From: Pseudooceanicola marinus
Lineage (GTDB): Bacteria; Pseudomonadota; Alphaproteobacteria; Rhodobacterales; Rhodobacteraceae
Length of the DNA stretch: 64,000 nt
Reading direction: 5' to 3'
Assembly: GCF_002786295.1 (NCBI RefSeq)
Contig: NZ_PGTC01000009.1
Span: forward strand, 1 to 64,000
Below the pieces are notes generated by a model, which had not been told where the DNA came from, did no database searches, and saw only the letters and a list, made by a program, of their open reading frames with translations. Shown here one piece after another: positions 1-8,294 of this stretch (position 1 is the stretch's first letter; each line of letters opens with the position of its first letter). The translations under genes and the position numbers were made by a program.

Positions 1-1
1 G

Positions 2-502
2 CTAGATCTTCAAGCTGATATGTTCAGCGATGGAGATCAGGTCCTGAACGGCCTGGCTCTTGGGCATATGTGTCATCGTGAGCGCGCCCATGGGTATGGG
101 CTCGGGTAGTTCCGGCAGGCCGACACGGTAGATTCCCGCCGGGGCCAGCCGAGCATAGTATAGCGGTTCCGGACAGACAGCGATCACGTCCAGCTCCTCG
201 ACAAGAGAAGAAAGCATCTGCGCCGAGCGGCAGAGGATGGTCTTGTTTCGCAATTTGACACCCTTGCGAGACATCCAGCTGTGGAAGTAGGCATCCGTGG
301 TCGCAGGTGAGGGGTTTAGCACCCACTGCTCGTGGGTGAGCGCCTCCCAGGATTGCGGCTTGGCGAGGTCCTTCTTGCGGGTCACGGCAACCATGTTCAC
401 CGTGCGGAACTGCTGAAATGTCAGCTCGTTTGGCAACTCCGTCGGCTCGACGATACAGAACGAGACGTCCACGTGACGGAGCCAGAAGGCCAGGGCGCAG
501 GC
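2..502 (-). pseudogene. LysR-type regulator remnant (C-terminal part only)
   Basis: The open frame encodes the effector-binding half of a LysR-type regulator and ends at a TAG at the window edge. The first possible start is a GTG at 472. However, the same frame continues upstream with regulator-like residues (ALAFWLRHVDVSF) to about 502-508, where it runs into the 3' end of the kinase gene. The N-terminal helix-turn-helix and linker, roughly 110 residues, are absent. Without a DNA-binding domain it cannot act as a normal LysR regulator. The break point abuts the kinase stop codon, so a deletion or rearrangement probably joined the two genes. An expressed orphan effector domain is possible but unlikely. 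Confidence 0.65.
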
Positions 503-510
503 CTCGACTT

Positions 511-2361
511 TCAGTCGCCCAGCTCCACAGCGCTGGCAGCAAGGGCCAAGGCCCTGTGAAGGTCGCTCTGGCTGAGCGGCTTGCTCAGGAAATCATTCAT
601 TCCCGCGGCCATGCAGGCGTCCCGATCCGAGGAGAAGGCGTTTGCTGTCAGGGCAATGATGTAGGGTTGCCGGCTATCCAGGCCCCTGATTTCACGCGTG
701 GCGTCCAGCCCGTCCAGCTCTGGCATGGACAGGTCCATCAGGATGACATCGGGCCGTCGGGAGCGCGTGGTCTCAACGGCCTGTCGGCCGTCTTCGGCCG
801 TGATCACGGTCACCGGGCTCGTCTTCAGGAACTGCTCTACGAGAACGCGGTTGATCGCGTTGTCATCCGCGATCAGCACGGTCATCGCGGGCAAGGGGGT
901 CGACGCCGCCGGCAAGGCTTCGGTCGTTTCGCCGCCGGTGAAACCCTGCTCCGCCTTCTCCAGCTGAAGCGTCAGCTCCAGCCGGGTGCCGGTCGACGGC
1001 CCCGCGGGCAGGATCTGCAGGTTCCCGCCCATGCGGCGGGCGAGGACGCGGCTGATCGACAGGCCCAGCCCGGTTCCGCCATGGCGGCGGGTCGAGGCGT
1101 TGTTGCCCTGGTAGAAGGGGTCGAAGACCTTTTCCAGACTGTCCTGCGGGATCCCGATGCCGGTGTCCGACACCAGAATACGCAGGCGCCAGCCCTCGTC
1201 GTTTTCGGTGGCGCTGGCGTGGACATTGACCTCGCCCTCTTCGGTGAACTTGATCGCATTGCTGGTCAGGTTCATGAGGATCTGCTTCAGTCGTGTTTCG
1301 TCGCTGACGGCATGGGCGGGAAGGGAGCCGTCCAAGACCAGGCTGAAACGCAGGCCTTTTTCTTCGGCGAGAGGCTGCATCAGGCGCTTGGTCGCTTCGA
1401 GGGTGTCCCGAGGCGAGAAGGGGCGGTGTTCGAGCGTGAGCTGTCCCGCGTCGAGACGGGAGAAATCCAGCACGTCGTTGACGATCCGCAGCAGCGATTT
1501 CGAGGCATCGCGGATGGTCGTGACGTATCGGCCGGCCTCGGCATCGAGATCGCGGTTCTGCAGCAGCTCCCCCATGCCGGAAATCGCGTTCAACGGCGTG
1601 CGGATCTCGTGGCTCATGGTGGCCAGGAATGCGGATTTCGCCTGGGCGGAGGCTTCGGCCTCCAGCCGTGCGGCCTCCAGCTCCCTGTTCGTGGCCTCCA
1701 GGTAGGCGGTGAATTCCATCAGCTGCCGTTCATTCAACAGGCGCTTGCGCCAGCTGCGCAGACCGAACCCGGCAAAGGTATAGGCGAGATAGCCAAGCAG
1801 CAGCACTTCGAGCATGTGCACCCAGAAGACACTGTCGAGGGGGGCCGGCGAGGACAGTACATGCGCGACGTAGATCGGGATCGCGCAGGCCAGGATCACC
1901 AGCTTGGCCCGGGAGGCCAGGGGGTGGTGGCTCATCACGAAGCCGGCGTTGATCGTCGCGGCCATCAGGAAGCACAGCGCGATCAGGACGGGCTCGCCCG
2001 TCGGCGCCCCGAACAGCAGCAGAAGGACGCAGGCGGCAATCGTGGCCGACTGCAGGGCGGCGGAGAGGGCCGTCAGTTTCAGAAGCGGCGGCAGGGGGCG
2101 ACCCTGTTTCGACCGTGCCAGGGCGAATTTGAGCGTCAGCGCGTCGATGCCTTCGCCCAACAGGGTGATCCCCACGCAGAAGGCCGCGGCGATGGCGCCG
2201 ACGAAGTACCAGACCGCCGCCGCGCCGATCGCTGTCGCGATCTGCCTCAGAAGCAGCTGGCGCAGACGGGCGTGGGCGTATCGCTCGAACAGCGGACGTG
2301 GGCCATATTTCTCCTCGAAGGAGGGTTGGTCCGCGGTAGAGGCCGTCAAACGCTGGGTCAT
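511..2361 (-). CDS. Hybrid sensor histidine kinase / response regulator
   Basis: This 616-residue membrane sensor kinase carries its own receiver. The N-terminal ~200 residues hold several hydrophobic segments and no recognisable sensor fold. A short coiled linker follows, then a HisKA domain with the phospho-acceptor His near residue 251 (motif MSHEIRTPLN). The HATPase domain has N, G1 (DTGIGIP) and G2 (GGTGLGLSIS) boxes. The C-terminal receiver has an acidic pair (IADDN) and a phospho-acceptor Asp near 543 (LMDLSMPE). I chose the ATG at 2361 because AAGG lies 7 bases upstream; the longer reading starts with TTG at 2400 and has no ribosome site. No output domain or partner is encoded nearby, so the target is unknown. 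Confidence 0.88.
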   Translation of the reverse strand: MTQRLTASTADQPSFEEKYGPRPLFERYAHARLRQLLLRQIATAIGAAAVWYFVGAIAAAFCVGITLLGEGIDALTLKFALARSKQGRPLPPLLKLTALSAALQSATIAACVLLLLFGAPTGEPVLIALCFLMAATINAGFVMSHHPLASRAKLVILACAIPIYVAHVLSSPAPLDSVFWVHMLEVLLLGYLAYTFAGFGLRSWRKRLLNERQLMEFTAYLEATNRELEAARLEAEASAQAKSAFLATMSHEIRTPLNAISGMGELLQNRDLDAEAGRYVTTIRDASKSLLRIVNDVLDFSRLDAGQLTLEHRPFSPRDTLEATKRLMQPLAEEKGLRFSLVLDGSLPAHAVSDETRLKQILMNLTSNAIKFTEEGEVNVHASATENDEGWRLRILVSDTGIGIPQDSLEKVFDPFYQGNNASTRRHGGTGLGLSISRVLARRMGGNLQILPAGPSTGTRLELTLQLEKAEQGFTGGETTEALPAASTPLPAMTVLIADDNAINRVLVEQFLKTSPVTVITAEDGRQAVETTRSRRPDVILMDLSMPELDGLDATREIRGLDSRQPYIIALTANAFSSDRDACMAAGMNDFLSKPLSQSDLHRALALAASAVELGD

Positions 2362-2696
2362 GTCTTTGCCTTGGCTGACTACTGCTGGAAAACGTAGCAA
2401 CTGCTGAGGTGCTGTCCAAGGACCCTGTATTTGGTTGGCGAAGGCGTGGAAAGAAGCGTGATCCGGAAGCGCGTCGAAACCTGCTGGTCAGAGAGGGGAG
2501 GAAAGCGCGCTTCGAGCCACTTGGCCTTCGCACGCTGCCTGCCTGCCGCTTCCTTTGGGCCAGATCAGGCCGCTCTGTTCGGTTCCCCGGCGGTCCCCTC
2601 ACCGGTCAGGAGCAATCTGCCCGGTGAGGGGGGCGCCGTATCCGCGCGCGGCCAATCGGAGAAAAAGCCCAGCTTCCTGCCAGACCTGGAAGGGCG
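2362..2696. other. Intergenic stretch without a gene
   Basis: About 335 bases separate the kinase start from the end of the ferredoxin reductase gene. Short open frames are present on both strands, but none has a ribosome site or recognisable protein. The only clear structure is the 11-bp inverted repeat listed separately. The kinase promoter should lie here, but I see no convincing -35/-10 pair. Confidence 0.5.
2595..2631 (-). terminator. Hairpin downstream of the P450 operon
   Basis: CCCCTCACCGG (2595-2605) and CCGGTGAGGGG (2621-2631) are perfect 11-base arms around a 15-base loop, about 65 bases past the ferredoxin reductase stop on the minus strand. No T-run follows. It could be a Rho-assisted end point or an RNA 3'-end stabiliser rather than a classical intrinsic terminator. 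Confidence 0.45.
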
Positions 2697-3875
2697 CTAT
2701 TGCCCCCTACCGCTGGTTTCCATCGCTTCGCTGAGCGTCTTGCGAGCCTGCATGTGCACGCGCGCCTGATTGACGGTTTCAACCGCGGTGAGGGATCCAT
2801 CACGGTAGCGGCGAATGGTGAGAGTGGCGGTGTCGGAGATGTCCTGCAGATCACCCTCGACCTCCGTTGCGTCGTCCGGCCGGGCCAGCCCCGCGATCTG
2901 CAGTCGCGCGTTCCCCTGGTTGGACCAGAACCAGGGCGGGCCCTGCGGCGGTGGGGTCTTTCCGGTGAGGATTGCGGCGACGCGGCGTGCCTGTTCAGAA
3001 GCGCAGGCCACCGATTCCAGCCGGACCGGGGCGGGGGAGAAGGGGTTGGGCGCCTCGGCACAGTCGCCGATGGCGAAGATGGCCGGGTCGCTTGTGGCGT
3101 GGGTGGCATCGGTGCAGATGCCATTGCCGATCTCAAGGCCCGCGTCGGCCGCCAGTTCCACGTTGGGCATCACGCCTGCGGCCAGCAGCAGGGCGTCATG
3201 GGCCTGGATCTCTCCATCCGACAGACGCAGCTGGCCCGGAAGCACCTCCTCGATCCGCGCCTCCGTCCGGATGATCGTGCCCCGGGCCTCGTGAAAGCGG
3301 CGGAACCAGTCCGACAGTTCGGGCGAGACGGAGCGCGACATGAGGCGGGGCGCGGCCTCATACAGGGTGACCTCGGTGCTGCTGCCGTGCAGCGCCGCCG
3401 CGGTTTCCAGACCGATGAAGCCGCCGCCGATGATCGCCAGGCGGTCCATGTCGGGCAGGGCGGCGATCAGGCGGCGGGTGTCGGCGGCATTGCGCAGGGC
3501 CATCGGTGTGGCCTCGGCCAGGCCGGGCAGCGGAGGCAGGCGATTGCGCGCGCCCGTCGCCAGGATCAGTTGGTCGTAGGGCAGGGTGCTGCCGTCCTCC
3601 AGGATCACCTGACGGTCCGCACGCCGGATCTCCCGCACCTGCTGGCCAAGCTGCAGGGAGATGTCCTGCTTGGTGTAGAGCGCTTCGCCGCGCAGGGGCA
3701 GCCAGCCTGCTTCGCCGCGCGATTTCAGCACGTCCTTGGACAGGGGTGGGCGCTGGTAGGGCAGCTCCGGATCGTCGCCGACTAGGGTGATCTGCCCTGC
3801 GTGCCCCTGTTGGCGCAGACCGAAGGCGCAGTCCACGCCGGCCTGGCCGCTTCCGATGATGACGACCTGGTTCAT
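2697..3875 (-). CDS. FAD/NAD-dependent ferredoxin reductase (P450 redox partner)
   Basis: This 392-residue flavoprotein resembles putidaredoxin/rhodocoxin reductases, which pass electrons from NADH to a [2Fe-2S] ferredoxin. It has an N-terminal FAD dinucleotide fold (VVIIGSGQAGVDCA), a second NAD-binding fold near residues 145-165 (LAIIGGGFIGLET) and the C-terminal FAD motif (IFAIGDCAE). The start ATG at 3875 overlaps the TRAP large-subunit stop (ATGA), so the two are translationally coupled. It is the last gene of the minus-strand operon P450-TRAP(P,Q,M)-reductase. The matching ferredoxin is encoded at 10548-10871 as a separate transcript with the same upstream motif. The family is certain; pairing with this P450 is inferred from context. 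Confidence 0.9.
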   Translation of the reverse strand: MNQVVIIGSGQAGVDCAFGLRQQGHAGQITLVGDDPELPYQRPPLSKDVLKSRGEAGWLPLRGEALYTKQDISLQLGQQVREIRRADRQVILEDGSTLPYDQLILATGARNRLPPLPGLAEATPMALRNAADTRRLIAALPDMDRLAIIGGGFIGLETAAALHGSSTEVTLYEAAPRLMSRSVSPELSDWFRRFHEARGTIIRTEARIEEVLPGQLRLSDGEIQAHDALLLAAGVMPNVELAADAGLEIGNGICTDATHATSDPAIFAIGDCAEAPNPFSPAPVRLESVACASEQARRVAAILTGKTPPPQGPPWFWSNQGNARLQIAGLARPDDATEVEGDLQDISDTATLTIRRYRDGSLTAVETVNQARVHMQARKTLSEAMETSGRGQ

Positions 3876-5188
3876 TGCATCAACTCCGGCAGGAAGAGGG
3901 TAATTGAAGGGAAGGCGATGAGCAGGGTCATCACCACGACCTCGCACATCAGGAACCAACCCACGCCGCGGAAGATCGTCCACATGGGAACCTCGTCTCC
4001 GACCACGGATTTCACCACGAAGACGTTCATCCCCATGGGCGGGGTGATCATCCCGATTTCGATATACTTCACCACGATGATGCCGAACCAGATCAGGTCC
4101 AGGTCCAGCGCCTTCATCATCGGCAGGAAGACCGGCATGGTGATCAGCATGATGCCCAGCGGGTCGAGGAACATCCCAAGGATCAGGAAGACGATCGACA
4201 GGGCGATCACCACCATTAGCGGATCGCCGGCCCAGCCCCCGACCATGTCGACCAGCATCGAGCTGACCCCGGTCAGCGACAGCAAGCGGGTGTACATGAC
4301 CGCGCCCATGCCGACGAAGAAGATCTGCGCGGTGACCGACATCGTCTCCTTCAGAGCCTCGATGAAGCGGCGGGTGGTCATGCGGCGTTGGACCAGGGCG
4401 ATGGCCAGGGCGAGGGCGGCGCCCACGGCCCCGGCTTCGGTGGGCGTGACGATGCCGCCGTAGAGGCCGCCGATGATGCCGAGGATCAGCACGCCAAGCG
4501 GCCAGGTTTCCTTCAGCGAGGACATGCGGTCGCGTTTCAGCGTGGCCAGATCCGCGTCGTCCAGCTTCGGCGCCAGGGTCGGGTTCAGACGGCACCGGAC
4601 CAGGATCATCACCACATAGGCGGCGCCGGTCAGCAGGCCGGGGATGACACCGGCGATCAGCAGCCGCGAGATCGAGACCTCGGCGAAGACGCCGTAGAGC
4701 ACCAGCAGGATCGAGGGCGGGATCAGCGCCGAGAGCGTGCCGGCCGAGGCGATTACCCCGGTGGCCAGCCCCTTGTCATAGCCGGTGCGCAGCATCTCCG
4801 GAATGGCCAGCCGGCCCATGGCCGCGGCCGAAGCCAGTGACGAGCCGCAGGCGGCGGCGAAGCCCGCGCTGGCCATGTTGGCGGCCACGGCCAGCCCGCC
4901 GGGCAGGGCCGAGAACCAAAGCCGGGCGGCGCGGAACAGGGCGCTGGAAATGCCGGTCTGGTTGGCGATGGCCCCCATGAGAAGGAACATCGGGATGGCC
5001 GTCAGATCCCAGCTGGCGGCGAAGGCAAAGGGCGTCTCGCGCAGGATCGACAGGGCGATGGGCCAGTTGCGCACATATGCCAGGCCGCAGACCGAGACGA
5101 CGCCCAGGGCGACACCGATGGGCGTGCGCAACCCGATGAGGGTCAGGAGGATGGCCAGGGTGACCAGGCCGAAGATCAGGCTGTCCAT
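3872..5188 (-). CDS. dctM: TRAP transporter large permease subunit
   Basis: This 438-residue, strongly hydrophobic DctM-family protein with about 12 membrane segments is the ion-coupled channel of a tripartite ATP-independent periplasmic transporter. Conserved features include the glycine-rich SAGTLSALIPPSILLVLYG segment and the C-terminal ITPPMGMNVFVV motif. It starts one base after the small permease gene and overlaps the ferredoxin reductase start by four bases, so the set is co-translated. The co-transcribed P450 suggests the cargo is an organic acid, probably an aromatic carboxylate; that is inference. Confidence 0.92.
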   Translation of the reverse strand: MDSLIFGLVTLAILLTLIGLRTPIGVALGVVSVCGLAYVRNWPIALSILRETPFAFAASWDLTAIPMFLLMGAIANQTGISSALFRAARLWFSALPGGLAVAANMASAGFAAACGSSLASAAAMGRLAIPEMLRTGYDKGLATGVIASAGTLSALIPPSILLVLYGVFAEVSISRLLIAGVIPGLLTGAAYVVMILVRCRLNPTLAPKLDDADLATLKRDRMSSLKETWPLGVLILGIIGGLYGGIVTPTEAGAVGAALALAIALVQRRMTTRRFIEALKETMSVTAQIFFVGMGAVMYTRLLSLTGVSSMLVDMVGGWAGDPLMVVIALSIVFLILGMFLDPLGIMLITMPVFLPMMKALDLDLIWFGIIVVKYIEIGMITPPMGMNVFVVKSVVGDEVPMWTIFRGVGWFLMCEVVVMTLLIAFPSITLFLPELMQ

Positions 5189-5189
5189 G

Positions 5190-5705
5190 TCACTCGGTCT
5201 CCGTCTTCGAGGTTGGGGTCGGCGTGGTCAGCCGTTCGGCCAGGCGCAGCAGCAGCACCAGCACCATGGCAGCGCCCGCCACGGGCAGCAGCCAGCGGGT
5301 GGGCCAGATCGGGAGGTAGCCGCCGAAGATTTCCCAGACCTCGGCGCGGCGGGTCTTGGACATGGCGGAAACCCAGGTCTGCCAGACGAAGGCGCCGACA
5401 TAGGCGATGGTCAGCAGCTCGACGAAGATCTCGGAGCCCTTGCGCATCCCGTCGGGCATGAGCGAGGTGAAGAGGTCGGCGCTGACATGCTGGTCGCGCA
5501 GGGTGACCCAGGCCAGCGGCAGGAAGGCCACGGCGATCATGTAGTAAGTGGCGGTGATCTCGCCGGTGCCGGGCAGCGGGTGGTGGAAGACGGTGCGCGA
5601 GACGACGTCGACGGTGACATGGGCCATCATCAGCGCACCGGCCAGCATCGCGACGTAGAAGAGGGCATCGGCCAGGCGCGACAGCATTCGGTTCAGGCGG
5701 GTCAT
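5190..5705 (-). CDS. dctQ: TRAP transporter small permease subunit
   Basis: This 171-residue protein has four predicted membrane segments and DctQ family features, including the membrane motif VDVVSRTVFHHPLPGTGEI near residues 30-48. It forms the membrane complex with the large subunit directly downstream. The solute receptor gene lies about 100 bases upstream on the same strand. The whole module sits between the P450 and ferredoxin reductase genes and is probably read from the P450 promoter. Confidence 0.9.
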   Translation of the reverse strand: MTRLNRMLSRLADALFYVAMLAGALMMAHVTVDVVSRTVFHHPLPGTGEITATYYMIAVAFLPLAWVTLRDQHVSADLFTSLMPDGMRKGSEIFVELLTIAYVGAFVWQTWVSAMSKTRRAEVWEIFGGYLPIWPTRWLLPVAGAAMVLVLLLRLAERLTTPTPTSKTETE

Positions 5706-5806
5706 GACGCCTCCGGTTGCAGGGGAATTGGGAGCGGGGAGAGGAAAACGGGGGAAGGCAGGGAGGCCGGGACGCCGAAGCGCCCCGGCCGGCCAGGCTC
5801 AGGGGA

Positions 5807-6916
5807 TCACAGGGATCCGGGGTCGACCTTGGAGAAGACCTCGTCCCAGAGCTTGGCGGAGAAAGCCTCGACATCGGTGCCGATCTCGGCGGAGTAGCCG
5901 CGCCAGGTTTCGACGTTGGCCAGGTAGGTGTCGAGCAGGGCCGCGGGATCGCTGACCCCGAGCTGCTTGCCGTTCTCGATCAGCCGCGCGCGGTCGGCCT
6001 CGACGAAACCGTCGACCATGGCGGTGATATCCTCGCCCGCGGCAACCAGCTCAACGCCCATTTCGGCCTGCTGGGCCTCGAAGCTTTGCTGGTCGCGCAG
6101 GACGTAGTTCCCGATCGTGTGCTTGGCGGTGACCAGGGCGGAGGCGCGCAGATGGGCGGCCTGCGCCTCGGGGGTCATGTCGAGGAAGGTTTCGCGGTTC
6201 ATCACGAAGCCCACGGCCGGTGCGGACACACCGAGCGGCAGATCGGTGACGTATTTGGCATATTCACCGTAGCCGTAGGTCTGCAGCCATTCCCGTGCCG
6301 CCATCAGGCAGTCCAGGCCACCGCGCTGCAGCAGGCTGACCGCCTCGGTCAGGGTGACGGACATCGGGGTCGCCCCGCCCATGGCCGCCATCTCGCCGTA
6401 GCCACCGGTGGAGCGCACGCGCATCCCCTTCAGGTCGGCCATGGTCGCGACGGGTTTGGTGCACATCAGGCGGTAGGAGGCCGAGGCGAAGCCGCCGAAG
6501 GGCAGGACGTTGTTGTCCTTCGCCTCTTCCAGGCACTCGGGGCAGTCGAGGAAAAGGGTTTGCACCGCCGCACCGGCCACGGCCACCGGATCATCGCCGG
6601 GGACCACGGTGGAATAGAGCAGCGTCAGCGAGGGCATGGCCTCGGGCGTGTAGACCGGGATCGCAAGGCCCGCCTGCATCAGGTTGTCGTCCACCGCCGC
6701 AAGCGTGCCGCGTCCGTCGGACAGCTGACCACCGGCGATCAGTTCCCACTGGATCTCGCCGCCGGTCTCCTCTTCGATCTGGGCGAAGGCCTTGGGCAGG
6801 GTGTCGGTGTTGAGGTAGTCCGACGCCGGCGGCCAGGAGCCGTAGATCGGCGTGTCGGCCAGGGCCGTGCCGGCGAAAAGGGCCGCCGTGGCGGCGAGGG
6901 TCATGGTGATTTTCAT
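5807..6916 (-). CDS. dctP: TRAP transporter solute-binding receptor
   Basis: This 369-residue periplasmic protein has a cleavable signal peptide (hydrophobic core at about residues 4-18, cleavage after ALA). It follows the DctP fold: a binding cleft and the conserved GMRVRSTGG segment, whose Arg normally holds the ligand carboxylate. It supplies substrate to the membrane subunits encoded downstream. A GGGAGGACCCAAG ribosome site precedes the ATG. It lies 77 bases after the P450 gene on the same strand. The ligand is not readable from sequence; a carboxylate fits both the receptor family and the CYP199-like P450. Confidence 0.9.
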   Translation of the reverse strand: MKITMTLAATAALFAGTALADTPIYGSWPPASDYLNTDTLPKAFAQIEEETGGEIQWELIAGGQLSDGRGTLAAVDDNLMQAGLAIPVYTPEAMPSLTLLYSTVVPGDDPVAVAGAAVQTLFLDCPECLEEAKDNNVLPFGGFASASYRLMCTKPVATMADLKGMRVRSTGGYGEMAAMGGATPMSVTLTEAVSLLQRGGLDCLMAAREWLQTYGYGEYAKYVTDLPLGVSAPAVGFVMNRETFLDMTPEAQAAHLRASALVTAKHTIGNYVLRDQQSFEAQQAEMGVELVAAGEDITAMVDGFVEADRARLIENGKQLGVSDPAALLDTYLANVETWRGYSAEIGTDVEAFSAKLWDEVFSKVDPGSL

Positions 6917-6993
6917 CTTGGGTCCTCCCTTGAATTGGTCCCTTGCTGGACCGCCACGCCCCCCTCCGGCGCGGCGAGATTTGTGGTGACGTC

Positions 6994-8196
6994 TCAGGCG
7001 GGCTCCACCTCGACCGGGATCGAGTGATAGCCGCGCAGCCAGTTGATGTGGATGCGTTCGGGCGTGCCGGTCAGGTGAATGCGGCGCACCTTGCGGGCCA
7101 AGGCCTTCAGCACGCTTTCAGCCTCCAGCCGGGCCATCATCTGGCCGACGCAGCCGTGGATCCCGGTGCCGAAGGCCAGGTGGCCGACGGGACGGCGGGT
7201 GATGTCGAAGCTGTCGGGGTTGTCCCACTTGGCGGGGTCTCGGTTCGCGGCCGACAGCCACATCAGAACCTTCTCCTCGGCCCCCATATGGACGCCGGCG
7301 AACTCGGTCGCGGCACGGGTGGTCCGCCCGATCACCGGGCTGGGCGCCCGGAACCGCAGGCCTTCCTCGAAGGCCGGGCGGGCCAGCGTCGGGTCGGCGC
7401 GCAGCATGTCCCATTGCTCTGGCCGTTCGATCAGCGACAGCAGGGTCAGGCCGATGCCGAAGACGGTGGTGTCGATCCCCGCCGAGATGAAGGCGCGCAC
7501 CAGCATGCCCGCGTCCTCGTGGCTGATCTCTCCGGCATGGGCCGCGGCGTAGATCTCGGCGCCGAAACTGTCGGGCAGGATGTTCTCTTCGCGCATCTGT
7601 TCGGTCACATAGGCGAAGGTGCCGTTCTCCTCGACGATGCGGCGGGCCTCCTGGTAGAGCTCGTTCTTCGGTCCCATCGCGTTGAAATTCAACGTGGAAT
7701 AGGGCATCAGATGCGACCGCCCCTCGGGCTTCAGCCCGGCGGCGTCGGGCAGTACCTTGAAGGGGAAGGCAAAGGCCAGGTCGGCGGCGATGTCGAAGCG
7801 GCGGCGCGCCACCAGGTCGTCGACCATGCGGTCGGCCTCGGCGGCCAGCCTGTCGCCCAGGGCGCGCAGGGCGCGTGGCGACAGCACCTTGGCCAGAACC
7901 TGTCGGTTGGGGGTGTGCACCGGCGGGTCCGCTTCGAGGATGATCGAGGGTTTGCGCCAGGGTTCATCACGGACGACATTGGTCATCCCGGTGCCGAAGG
8001 CGGACGAGAACCGGTTCCAGTCGTCGAAGATCTCGCGGATCTCGGCATCGCGCCCCGTGGCCCAGAACCCGTATTTCGGGATCCAGACCACCGGTCCGGC
8101 CTCACGGATCGCACGGTCCAGCGCGTCGGGGTCGTTACGGGCCTCGGCGCAGAACGGATCGACGTCGAGCACGGGCCGCGTGTCGGTCAGTGTCAT
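6994..8196 (-). CDS. Cytochrome P450, CYP199-like (aromatic carboxylate monooxygenase)
   Basis: This 400-residue soluble class I P450 has heme-ligand Cys349 (AFGTGIHGC), the E278xxR281 pair, and the acid-alcohol pair D242-T243 in the I-helix (SAGIDTT). The order of motifs closely matches CYP199A enzymes, which O-demethylate para-substituted benzoates: EPWRKPS then ILEADPP, FNAMGPKNEL, and VRAFISAGIDTT. Aligned from memory to CYP199A4, carboxylate contacts Arg92, Ser95, Arg243 and Ser247 correspond to R81, S84, R234 and S238. Ser244 is Ala235, and active-site Phe185 is Met174. The binding mode is therefore probably kept while the preferred ring substitution may differ. It heads an operon with a TRAP transporter and ferredoxin reductase. 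A shared motif lies 38-54 bases upstream of the start. Confidence 0.88.
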   Translation of the reverse strand: MTLTDTRPVLDVDPFCAEARNDPDALDRAIREAGPVVWIPKYGFWATGRDAEIREIFDDWNRFSSAFGTGMTNVVRDEPWRKPSIILEADPPVHTPNRQVLAKVLSPRALRALGDRLAAEADRMVDDLVARRRFDIAADLAFAFPFKVLPDAAGLKPEGRSHLMPYSTLNFNAMGPKNELYQEARRIVEENGTFAYVTEQMREENILPDSFGAEIYAAAHAGEISHEDAGMLVRAFISAGIDTTVFGIGLTLLSLIERPEQWDMLRADPTLARPAFEEGLRFRAPSPVIGRTTRAATEFAGVHMGAEEKVLMWLSAANRDPAKWDNPDSFDITRRPVGHLAFGTGIHGCVGQMMARLEAESVLKALARKVRRIHLTGTPERIHINWLRGYHSIPVEVEPA

Positions 8197-8233
8197 GATC
8201 TGGGGTCTCCTCCTCAGAATAGTTTAATGAGCA

Positions 8234-8250
8234 ACAAATTTACTTTGCAA
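8234..8250 (+). promoter_or_regulatory. Candidate MarR operator upstream of the P450 operon
   Basis: ACAAATTTACTTTGCAA is almost the same as sequences before the kinase gene (9991-10006) and the ferredoxin gene (10903-10919). Here it lies inside an imperfect inverted repeat, GAGCAACAAA (8230s) facing TTTGCAACTC (ends 8253). The surrounding ~60 bases are AT-rich against a GC-rich background, as expected for a promoter. Binding by the MarR protein at 10044 is inference. Confidence 0.55.
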
Positions 8251-8294
8251 CTCAAATTTTGTGCTGCGGCCAAATTCTCCGCATTGGGATCGTT

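Noticed and set aside
418-2397. Long plus-strand open frame opposite the hybrid kinase
   Set aside because: It is a GC-rich shadow of the kinase, with low-complexity Arg/Gly/Gln composition and no domain; the kinase has clear motifs.
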